Shown here: piece after piece, positions 8,100-18,340 of the stretch
Layout of the letters: each line of letters starts with the position of its first letter
How positions within the stretch are numbered: position 1 is the stretch's first letter
Source: Polyodon spathula
Lineage: Eukaryota > Chordata > Actinopteri > Acipenseriformes > Polyodontidae
Direction of reading: 5' to 3'
Length of the DNA stretch: 64,000 bases
NCBI RefSeq assembly: GCF_017654505.1
Contig: NC_054569.1
Coordinates: 2,705,415-2,769,414 of the forward strand
Notes under the pieces: generated by a model
Database searches by the model: none
What the model was told of the DNA's origin: nothing
Seen by the model: the letters and a program-made list of their open reading frames with translations, nothing else
Made by a program: the position numbers and the translations under genes

Positions 8100-9717
8100 T
8101 TTCCTGTATTGAGAAAGTAACTTTGTTAAATACTTGATGTTATTGGATGGAGTTAAATGCATGCTAAATGCATGTAGTAAATATGAATAAGTGACCCGAC
8201 CCTATAATATATAATAATGTGGCCGCGAGGTGTGGATCTCAAGGATTTCACAGAAGGAGGATTGTTCTTTGATCACTCTGTGAATTGACGTTAGCTTTGA
8301 CCATTTCAAGGTGAAATAAAAGGACATTCTGCATAGACTTTTTGAACTCCAAACCTGATCATAAATCAAAAATGGCAGATTTTCAAATTCCTAGCAAATA
8401 TTTCGCTTGTGTCTTAATAAACTAGATGGTGTCAGAACTGTAAATTACCCTGGGCCATTTACAGGTAAGCAAGCTTGCAGTTTCTATATGATATGCTTCA
8501 CAATCATGTCCTCTGTTAGCAAAGCATTAATGCAGCTTAATTATCTATTAGATGCTGGAGAGAAAATGATTAATAAGCTCCATAGCAGTACACTGAGGCA
8601 AACTCAATTGAAATGTCCACATTGTCAAAACGTTCTTTTTTTCCTATTAGTTGCAGGAAAGGCAATTAATTGGTAATGAGAAAACTGCAGCAATCCAGGG
8701 GCATTAATCGTCATAAAATCTAATATTTAGAAGATAGTTTACATACCAAAGCAATTCACTCGCCAGTTTTTGTAAAGAGAAGCGCAGAGTGTCTCCCGAA
8801 ACTCAATTAGAAGAGACTTAACTGATGGATGACTACCAGGGCAATGCAAACATCATCATTTTTGCAAGAAGTGAGAAATTGCTGAAATTGGTAAACCCAG
8901 TTCATATAAAAAAGGAAACTTTTTTATATGAGCTGTACTTGCTTCTTATTGAATTATGTTGCAAGTTCTTTTCAAATACCATAACCATGACAGGATTGGG
9001 CTTAATATAACTACCGTATACCCTTGGCTTTAATCAACAGGAAGGCATGTGACCTGCAAGTGTTGAAAAATGTATTTTTGTACTAGATTTTATCTCATAA
9101 TCCAGCTTGCCTTCATTTAAACCCTTAAACCGAACGACTGAGCGAATTGCACTGTTTTGAAGCGTGCCACTTTGCTAAGCACATGCAAATCCAGATTCAA
9201 AGAAAGCAATTCCTCAGCGGTTTATTGAGAGTTAAAGATATATACAATGTCCTTGATATACAAACAGATTGCTAGTACATGCTGTAACACATGGGTGATT
9301 GATAGTTATTCATCCATCCTCATTAGTGGAATAACCCAAGTATTTAATAATATTGAAAGAAACTTATAAAATCCTATGACAAACGTTCCAAACATTGTCA
9401 CAGAATTTTGCATAAAAGAAGTACAGGGTTCTAGAAGGAGAACCCTGGGGTTTCTCCTTCTTAATCACCCAATAGAACCTTATGCTTTTTTTTGACCTGA
9501 GATGACAACTCTATGTAACAAACACACTACAGAAAACGTTAAATATACTGCAAACAAATGTTTTAATGCTGTAATCCTAACTGTCATGGTTTGTAATTCA
9601 GTCAGGAAACTCCTGTGGTAGATTGTTTATTAGACTAGACAATACAACCACTTTGTACATATTCTGCACTACAGTCAGTGGCCTTTGGCTTTATTTTTCG
9701 AGATAGCATACTTTATC
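8100..9717. other. Noncoding; enhancer-like composition in 8440-8830
   Basis: No exon is found. The part at 8440-8830 has balanced composition, no simple repeats and several TTAATT/TAATTA-type homeodomain cores. It looks like conserved regulatory DNA but cannot be shown to be so. A nested small hairpin (AGGGTTCT...AGAACCCT) lies at about 9426-9447. Confidence 0.35.
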
Positions 9718-9812
9718 TTGCAGACAGGTGAAGAGGCTGACCATAGGGAAGCCATGGGCAAGGGGGGCAGGATAGCTGCCCTCCCCGTTCGGCAAAGCCA
9801 AAAAGCAAGTGG
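9718..9812 (+). repeat. Dispersed repeat, copy 2
   Basis: Inverted relative to 4293-4440, with the same landmarks in the same order. Identity is about 85% over roughly 95 bp by eye. Nothing recognisable follows it. Confidence 0.6.
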
Positions 9813-11250
9813 AGTCATTGGACGTATTGTTTATCGAAGGACAAATAAGATACTAGCTATTAGAATGAACGCTTTGTATTGGAAGCGCCTAAAATATGTT
9901 CGATGTTGACGTGATTTGATCTGAGGTTAAAAGCGAGTTCCCTGCCTGAAACATCGCTTTGCTTCATTCACTAATTTGCTCCCCAGCAAAGATATATTTA
10001 TAAAAATTCCAAGGGTTGGGGTAAAAGTGAAAAAAAAAAACACCTTTTTGTTCTGCACGTTTAATGCCTGGCAGGATTTGTGAACCTGCTTTGAACATTT
10101 CTTAGGCAAATGTAATGACACTCTACTTGCAGAACACAATCTCTTGAACTCACTGACTTGACTCAATAAAGCAATACCTGGTATTAAGTATGTCCACAGA
10201 GGCTACTGCAGTACAGTTTAGCACACTGACATTATAGGTAGCCCTGCAGCAGCAAATATACCAGGGTCTGAGCATACCAGATACTTCCCTTTCAAGTTTA
10301 ATCATACAAAGTGTGAAGTCTCCCCATTGCTTATATACTGGTATTTCCAAAGGGAAAAAAAAAAAAAACTTTCTAAGGTGAATTCTGCATGTGATTCTAA
10401 CACAACAGTCTCTCATATCTCAGAACTATTTTATTGCCAGTCAAGGGCCTGCATTCTTGTTCAGGTTTCAAGACGAAACCCTCAGCTAAGTTGTATTTTC
10501 AATTGAGATCAAATCATCCCCTGGGGAAATAACACAGAGCTTGCTGTACAATATATTACACTACCCTGTCCAATATAGCAGCTGTGGTCAAAAAAGATAA
10601 ACCTTTAAAAAGATAAATCTCAAACTAAATACAAATCCGTGCTTTAAAAAAATGACATCATAATTTTGCCATATGGCCGTTGGAACTAAAGGTCTGGGAA
10701 GTACTGTAAATGACTGGTAAGTGTTTCTAATATATTGCCTTTGAATCACACGATAAGAAATTGCTTATATGGTGTTGAGGCAAGACCATGTTATTCTTTG
10801 TTTCAAGCATGCTGTTTGGTCATGGATATACAAATACTGGATGCACTAAGGAACCAAGTTACCATGCCAAGGTGAACAATAGCTCAATGTTCACACAACA
10901 GAACATTTAGCGCTTTGCAAGTGGGGGTTCATTCGATGGCTTCCCACTGCCACTGCATGTGGCTTTTGTGTTCTGTGTATAGGTCGGTCGCTGTGTGAAC
11001 GTTACACTGCTTCGCTCGACACACCAGGCATGACTGGTAAAAACTAGACCGTGTTGCTCTGTGCTCTATCGTCTTTCCATCCTGTCACACAATACGCAAT
11101 CTCATTCTTCTGAATGCAAACTGTGGAATCCCTAACGGCTGAAGAGCAGATGTCTTTGGGAAAAGGATACCAGATGGTCCATTTAGAATGCGTTGCCCCT
11201 TCACTCTGCAACAAAGCACTTGTTTTTGGTTTTGCATTCACTGTGAAGAA

Positions 11251-11254
<4 letters not shown>
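9813..11254. other. Unique-looking noncoding DNA
   Basis: Only short A-runs (10029-10040, 10354-10368) and short chance frames are present. Confidence 0.4.

Positions 11255-11281
<27 letters not shown>
11255..11281. repeat. (AC)n microsatellite
   Basis: About 13 uninterrupted AC units. Confidence 0.95.
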
Positions 11282-11286
<5 letters not shown>

Positions 11287-13499
11287 CTTTAGCTTTTGGC
11301 AGTTTTTAAATTTCACAAAGAACTGGATTGGTCAAATCCAACTGCCTTTATGCTGTACAATTAAGAAAGGACCTTGGAAATGATCAGTAAGCCTTGGTAA
11401 TTAAGCCTGCTGTCTGCAAGTCTATAAAATATGCATTTTTTAACATCTGCCAACCATCACAAAGCACATGAAGGATCGCAATATCTGTGTATTTATTCAG
11501 TATGGCTTCAACGTAATGCCCACAGCCTTGCCTTTCTGGGCATGTTAATGGTGTTTTGATGGTATTTTGCCATGCAGGAATGCAATTACCATCTTTTAAA
11601 AAATTTGCAGCAACATCATTTTCACCTAAGGAGCATGTGCGCAATCTGCAGCGCAAATAGAGTTGGAGAATTGAAAAGGAGATAGACGGGCAATGGGACC
11701 AAAATTGTAAACATAACATAACATAACATAACCAAATAAAACACAACCACATAAAAAGCTAATTCTGTTTTAATTCCAAAACACGCACACACGCAATTGT
11801 GGCCCCCGCAATTTCTACCGACTGTGCAGCCAACTGACTAGTAGGTAAGGGCTAAATTCTCAAAGCAACTGCATTAGCTCATTATCTGAAAGAGACAAAA
11901 CATCATTTCTAAAACGAATAATAAACACATTTAGATTCATCGCAAGGTCCTACATTAAATGACTCAGTTGTTTATTCCTGGGTTGGTAACTCTGTTGGGT
12001 GCGTTTCTCCTGTCTGAAAAAATCCTGCTACCAGCAATCTGGAGCAAAGGCTTTGAGAATTTAGTCCTAAATGTTCTAGGTCTTGCATTAATGTCACGCT
12101 TGATGTGAGCAATACTGCCTTCAGATTTTTGTTTCTCTGTGATCTGGATTGGACACAGGGGCTCTAACAGGTGCAAGCAGCATGCCATTGAATTCAAAGC
12201 ATGGTAGAATAGTAGAATCTTGGAATAATATCGTACGTTCTTTGTTTTCACTGCGGTGTCCTTTTTGTCTTTACAGACTCAATTAATGATGTTTTTCCAG
12301 AAGTTCAGAGAAATTGAGATTCAGTTTAGAATCGATTGCACAGAATTGACTGCACAGTGGTTGGCACACGTGTTATCAAAGCAGCCGACTGATTGCGTTT
12401 TTCATTGATCCAGATTAATGGCCACTCTGTAAGCCTATATTGCTAATAGCACATTGACACTGGTAACTGGCAAATAACCCCAGAGCGTTTCTATTTCAAG
12501 AACATAATCTCTGCCTCCATTTTAACAATCCATCATTTAATAGAATTAAAAAAAAAACATGCTATTGTCACTAACTTAGCTGAAGACCGTACTATATCAG
12601 TTGAGGCATGGACTTGTACAGAGCAGCTCTTTTATGGTCTGTATGCTAATTAAAATTCACAGCCAATTAACACCTCTTGTAGGCGTTTAATTAAATTGCC
12701 TCCTAGATGGTATCTACAATAACATTTTGTAACACTGCTTCTCACGGTTACAGCAGTTGAAATTTATAATAATTGCACCTACTCTGAAGGGTAAACAAAG
12801 GACAGAGTGGTTTAGGTAATTAATGATATATATATATATACAGAAACGGAAAACCTCACCTAATAAAACCAGAAATAAACAATTGACACTTTTAATTCAG
12901 GGGCTTGACTGAACTATTTTATGATTTTTTATTTGTTTTAGATGTTTAACTAGTATTTTTTGTGTGTGTGTGTGTTCTATTCTGAAAAAAAAAAAAAGCA
13001 CTAATGACTATTTTGAGTAAATAGCTGTGAAAAACTAGCCTCTTGTTTCGATATTTGAATTCATACATCGTAAATCAGCTGGAAACTTTCTTGGGCAGGT
13101 TTGGAAGAAGAAAGATCACCATTGTGTGTCTTGAGATCATGCGCCCTCCTGCAACAATGATCACTTTCTGTTCCATGAGTACTCTTGTTTCAATCACAGC
13201 CCCAACATTGTTGCAAGAGGCAGCATAATCTGTACGGACAACAAGAGGTATAGCTAAAGTAATATTTTTCTTGTAAACCCTGCAGTGTGTACTGTAACCC
13301 TTAAATGAGTTAGCTCTGTATGGTGGTGAAATATCAGCGTTAACTACTGTATTGTAGATTAGATTCACCTTGTATTTGAATGTCTTCCCTGCTGAAATAA
13401 ATACATTAATACATAAATGAAGATGCAGTTTTTAAGATCATGTCACTTAAAGCTAGTTTAATATATGTATGGGCTTCAGTAAATTAATAATTTAATCTA
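11282..13499. other. Noncoding; AT-rich block with homeodomain-type cores at 12560-12740
   Basis: No gene is supported. An ATAAC pentamer run lies at about 11711-11733, a (TA)n run at 12824-12841 and a short GT/T run near 12960-12976. The segment 12640-12720 contains several TAATTA/TTAATTAA-like cores in otherwise complex sequence, so it is a candidate enhancer only. A 97-residue minus-strand frame at 13075-13368 has no recognisable family. Confidence 0.35.
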
Positions 13500-13567
13500 G
13501 GGTTTCTGTGATGTCATAAATTACTAGACTGAAGATTGAGTAATTCATAAACTGTCACAGAAACCTG
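13499..13567. repeat. Imperfect palindrome (short foldback element)
   Basis: GGGTTTCTGTGATGTCATAA on the left mirrors TTCATAAACTGTCACAGAAA plus CC on the right, around a loop near 13532. It is about 67 bp overall, with arms of about 27 bp. It resembles a miniature inverted-repeat element or its remnant. No flanking duplication was identified. Confidence 0.5.
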
Positions 13568-14904
13568 AGATGGAATTGTTTTCCTGTAACTCACTGAAGA
13601 GGCCCATCTATTATTTTGTATAATACATGAATACCCTTGTGATGCTAATATTAAAGAGGACGAGGTTCTGCGTGCAGTTCGTTTTTTTTAAGCGTAGTGT
13701 TTCAGTGCTGTACAGATGCTTTATGTCGTTATCCGTTTCTCCAGTTCCTCTGAGATACGAATCTACCAGCTTTACAACTTTTTTTAACATATGCTTGTTT
13801 TGTATATTTTCCTCTAGAGTAAAGATCACTTTTTGACGTCACTACTGTTGTATTATGCCTATATATATAAATAATCCTCAGCATTAATCCTTCATGCTCT
13901 GAACTTGCTTGTCTCAGTGCTTTCTACAAATAATGCATTGCAGATGATTCCCTTCATAGTAGTCTATTTAAAATCCCAGAAATACAGTACTAAAGGTCTG
14001 ATAATAATGTGCAATAGTCTTCACTGCAGGATGCCTGTGCTGTTGGTTTCATGATGTTGATTAATTAGAAGCTGAGTGCAAACTTATATTGCACAGACAA
14101 ATAGAGTTTTTGCTAACCAACAGTACAAGGCACTATGCAAAAAAAAAAAAAAAAGTATTTTGCCATTATTTGCATTGTGCAAAACACATTTTGATTCCCA
14201 CAGTTTTATTTTGAAGACAGGTGAGTGCTACAGGATTAGGATAAGTAACAAAGAAAAAACATAGTAAAGACACTTTTACAGCCTTGAGCTTGCCAGCAGA
14301 TGTACAAGAGCTGCCAGAACCTGGTGGACAAACCAGCCCTGCAGGTGTCTGTTTGAGCTCACAAGGCACCTGACAAGGGAGGATTGCCAGAGCGCAGTGA
14401 GGCGATCCCTAGTGATTTTGCCTCCCTTACCAGCAAGAGCACCAGAACTAATGCAACTGTACAGCAATGTCACAGCTTAGTTTAACTGCAACTAGAACAG
14501 TAGCTATGAAATGGGTTTGTCATTGAAATTCTCATTGCAAATGCTGGTGCTGTCATTTAAACACAAGCATCAAGGATTTTTATAAACAACGTTTAACACC
14601 TAGTCGCACAGCCTACTACATAGGAGAGCCTGCAAAAAAAAAAGCTAGTTATTAAGATAAATTAAAGGGAAAAATGAATGAAAGCATCGTGACTTCATTT
14701 CTATGTAATCAATTTTCTGCACAGTGAACGCTTATCGTCTAACTTCAAAGTGATTTAAAGAAAAGCCCTTTGAGGCATCAAGATCATGGGCCTAGACTTG
14801 AGTGTGATAAACAACTGAACACCGTTTGAAGTTTTCACTAGTTGAGAGCTTTTATTGTAATGGTTTAAGAATTGTAATAAGGAATTACCAGAGAGTCAAG
14901 TTTT

Positions 14905-14907
<3 letters not shown>
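13568..14907. other. Noncoding; GC-richer block at 14280-14480
   Basis: No gene is supported. The 200-bp GC-richer block differs from its neighbours and may be an old repeat, but I could not match it elsewhere in the window. A-runs lie at 14139-14154 and 14634-14643. Confidence 0.35.

Positions 14908-14971
<64 letters not shown>
14908..14971. repeat. (TA)n microsatellite
   Basis: About 32 TA units directly abutting the left end of the solo LTR, which hides any target-site duplication. Confidence 0.95.
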
Positions 14972-14975
<4 letters not shown>

Positions 14976-15499
14976 GCAGGACAGGGGCCCTGCAAGTGTA
15001 TATATGTGTGTTTGGTGGCAGGGACAGGGTTAAAAACCTCCCTGCCAGCCTAAATTTGGTAATTTTTTAATTGTTTTATTGTTTGTCAGTTGGCCTCATT
15101 ATTGTAAATTAGAGTCAGCTGCCTATATCGGTTTCTCTGGTGTATATAAACCCCAGAGTTAGTTCATTCAGGGCTGCTGCTGAGTGTAGCCTGACTGTGT
15201 GTGGTATTCCTGAAATAAAAAGGTACTGTATAAAAGTAAAACCTACGTTTGGTTTATGTGCGTTTGTTTCAAACTGTTTTTATGTTTTGTTTGTCAGGTA
15301 AACAGCTTCGCTGTCGGGCGTGTTAGTCCAGGACCTGCATCATAAGTGTTTAGTAAGTGCTCCGGAGAGCCTGGTTTTGTTTGTTTATTTTTTTTTTGTA
15401 TAAGAAAAGTGCACCTTGTGGGCTACAAATTCAACTTTTAGTTTCTGGGTCACGTTTTTATTGGGGCACGGACCCAAAAATAAGGTCAATCCTGCTACA
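14972..15499 (+). mobile_element. Solo LTR of a retrotransposon
   Basis: The 528-bp unit starts TGTAGCAGGA and ends TCCTGCTACA, a perfect 10-bp terminal inverted repeat with the canonical TG...CA ends. Inside, in the expected U3-R-U5 order, are a TATA box (GTATATAAACC, 15142-15152) and an AATAAA signal (15214-15219). No primer-binding site, gag or pol follows, so it is best read as a solo LTR left by recombination. The superfamily cannot be fixed from the LTR alone, and the left flank is a TA microsatellite, so the target duplication is unreadable. Confidence 0.75.
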
Positions 15500-15597
15500 A
15501 AATATATATGTTCTGATACTTGTATGTGATCACTGGGTAATTTGAGCATTGACTGAAACATGTCATCATTGAACACGAAGGCATTTTAAAAAAGTCA

Positions 15598-15842
15598 TAC
15601 TTTACATTGTGTCTCCAATTACTGTGTATTTACATAATACCTAGTAAATACATGTGTACCTACACATAATTACAATGCTATTATGCATAGTTACACTTAA
15701 TGTGTAAATCATTTTGCATGAAATATGCACACAGTACTGCATTAAATACATTGTAATTATGCATAGTAATATTGTAAGTATGTGCACATGTATTTACTAA
15801 TTAACTACTATGCAAATGCACAGTAATGTAAAGTGCTACTGG
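15598..15842. mobile_element. Telomere-cored foldback family, copy lacking the core
   Basis: Both palindromic arms are present: ATTACTGTGTATTTACATA, CATGTGTAC and GTTACACTTAATGTG on the left, and the mirror with ACTATGCAAATGCACAGTAA on the right. The CCCTAA core is absent. The arms meet around GCATGAAATATGCAC. Confidence 0.75.
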
Positions 15843-16096
15843 TTATAGACAGATTGTTCACTTTTCATGGATGCTCATCCAGCTCACAGGAATTTAAGCA
15901 GTATTTATCAGAATTTTAACAGGATATTTGTTCTCTAAATAAGCATAACAACATTAACCCAATGAATATGATTTTAAAATGCCAGATTATACAACCCCCC
16001 CACCTGGTACTATACCTTCACTGCCCTTCTGTAGCACAATGAGAGAGCAGGAGCAGAGGATTATTGGAAGATTTTGTCTTGTGAAGTTTTTCGGGT

Positions 16097-16133
<37 letters not shown>

Positions 16134-16829
16134 GCTCAGGGGGCGTTAGAAACACAAATGCAAATTCGTGACATTTATTTAATGTTAAAAAAAACCCTGC
16201 TTGTGCAAGCCAAGATTTATTGCAGAGAGTTGAGCCCGCACCTGTGCGTTATACTGTGGCAACTGCAATTCATCATCAGGAGCAGCCTCACATTAGCATG
16301 CATCTTTGTTACTGAGTAGCCATGAGCTGTAGCAAAGGAATAATACCTTTACCGGGGACATCTGCTACAGGACATAGCAGATTAACAGTCCATATGAACG
16401 CCATCAACAGAAGCATGTGTTTAGAGCATCCAGACACAGGTCGTGGGTTTGACAGCTCATCTGGGTTAGCAAGGGACGACAGAAGTCCAAACTGGATATG
16501 CATAGCCGTTTCACACAGTGGCACTGCTGCGCTTGCTCAAGTGACAACTGGCATTGCATCTTGTTACATTTTCTAGTAGCTCTCAAAAATCACACTCAGT
16601 AATGAGTGTCTGTAATTAAAATGCAGAATTAAACATCAGTTCATTATACATTTTGCACATTGCTCACGTGGGGGACACTTTATAAAACACTTTCATGACT
16701 TATTCACGCTAGGATTTAGGGTCAGTAATAATATAATGAGCATCTGTATTTCACATCAATTGAGCATGGAATGATAGAAAGTATGTGATTATTGGTATGA
16801 GATGTCATTTTCTATGTATGTGGAACAGG
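15843..16829. other. Noncoding with a 34-nt G run
   Basis: No gene is supported. The chief feature is the poly(G) tract listed separately. Confidence 0.4.
16099..16132 (+). repeat. Poly(G)34 tract
   Basis: 34 consecutive G. Such a tract is prone to G-quadruplex formation and to sequencing length error. It was probably called from long reads or is length-uncertain. Confidence 0.9.
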
Positions 16830-16925
16830 GCCCCCACACTTCACAAGTGAGCATCTTAACCACTATGCAAAAGAGCCGGGCTCATCTGTATTGGTGGTTA
16901 TAGGGCTTTTAACCTTATCTCACCT
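16830..16925 (-). mobile_element. SINE-like repeat with tRNA-like A box, copy 2
   Basis: Reverse complement of the repeat at 6358-6475, including GAGCCCGGCTCTTTTGCATA followed by GTGGTTAAGA. Here the A-box-like part (CATAGTGGTTAAGATGCTC) is better preserved. It is immediately followed by half of a palindromic family-B element. Confidence 0.6.
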
Positions 16926-16943
16926 CACCAACAGCAATTACAG

Positions 16944-17132
16944 TTTTATAAAGAGGATAGTTTTTAGCTATCTATTGTACTTTGGGATGTTTAAACTTAA
17001 TTCCATCTATGGCTATTGCATGATTATAAACCATCTATCATGCTTTAGTAACAATCTATAGCATAGTTATTAAGCATATATTATTCATTTATACAATATT
17101 AATAAGCAGCACCTTAATATAAAGTGTTATCA
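16944..17132. mobile_element. Palindromic family B, right half
   Basis: It matches 54047-54235 across its length, from the AGTTTTTAGC and CTATTGTACTTTGGGATGTT landmarks to ACATTAATAAGCAGCACC and TTAATATAA-GTGTTA. The left arm is missing, so this is a half element or a deletion derivative. Confidence 0.75.
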
Positions 17133-17207
17133 TAACATTACTGTATAGCTAATTTTACCTGCAGGAAATAAAAGCAAATACTGTATCAGTTCATTCCATT
17201 AACACCT

Positions 17208-17304
17208 GGTTTCACAGACCCCAATTACCATTAATCTTGGACTGCCTTACCTTAAGGTAAAATTAGGTAGCCTGGGATTAGTGCAAATCAGGGTCTATGA
17301 AACC
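17208..17304. mobile_element. 97-bp hairpin MITE
   Basis: GGTTTCACAGACCC at the left and GGGTCTATGAAACC at the right are inverted. The complementarity continues inward (ATTA...CTAATC..GG, GCCT.ACCTTAAGGT) to a centre at about 17254. It resembles common fish MITEs of the 'GGTTTC-CAGAC...AGTCC' type, which I recall but cannot verify. Confidence 0.7.
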
Positions 17305-17794
17305 AAAATCAAGCGTTTCAGTTACAAAAGCAGAGAGATAAATACCTCTGCCAGGGGGTCGCTGTGCAAACAGCAAGCAGCCAGTGATTAGAAATGCTGT
17401 CCGCCTCTTCATGAAAACAACTGGATTGAAACACTGAAAAGCCCAGGCTGTGTTGAAGGCAGTCAGGCATGCATTGAAATTAGCCATGCAAGACACCATT
17501 GTGCGACACAAAAGTAAAATCCTCCACCGCAAAAAAGAAACACTTTGTTTCCCGTCCAAGCTTTTCCCAGTTTAGTCTTGTGTGAAATTGTTTCTTGGCG
17601 TGAACTGGGGCTGGTTTTGTGACTGGTGTGCAAACACAGTGTGGAAAGATTTCTCTTAGAGTTAGTGTAATACGTCGTGCCAGAAAAACTGTCTGCAATC
17701 CCAGTCAGGTATATTAAGCTAGGCTTTGTCTATGGGAACCTTAGTACTGGTGCTTGAGCAGAGTGCGGGGTTATTATTGGACTCTGGGCAGCAA

Positions 17795-18062
17795 TATCTT
17801 TATATAGAGCCTTTCATAGTGGACCACCATCACAAAGCACTTGAACTGTGCATTATATACATTGTCACTTACAATAGGACATTGATTTAGCATCTCATGG
17901 AGCACAAGGAGGTTAAGTGACTTGCTCAGGGTCACACAGTGAACCAGTTAGTGGCAGGGGTCGGACTTGAACCAGCGACCATCATTGGCAGAGGTGGGAT
18001 ATGCACTGGTGACCTTCTAGTGACAACCTCTGGACCCTAACCACTGGACCACACTGCCAGCG
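17795..18062 (+). mobile_element. MIR/L2-like SINE or LINE 3' fragment
   Basis: It contains the hallmark sequence GGAGGTTAAGTGACTTGCTC followed by AGGGTCACACAGTGA, and later CCACTGGACCACACTGCC. That is the conserved segment shared by MIR SINEs, L2-type LINE ends and related fish repeats. The upstream part (TTTATATAGAGCCTTTCATA) is the familiar tail-type 'GCCTTTCATAGTGG' box. About 268 bp and diverged. Confidence 0.7.
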
Positions 18063-18116
18063 GATAATTGTAATAGGATAGGAGAATGCCATCGAAATGC
18101 CAATGCGATGGCATTT

Positions 18117-18340
<224 letters not shown>

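Noticed and set aside
9424..9462. Nested small hairpins (AGGGTTCT...AGAACCCT and AGAAGGAG...CTCCTTCT)
   Set aside because: Too short to separate from chance in 64 kb, with no neighbouring signal.
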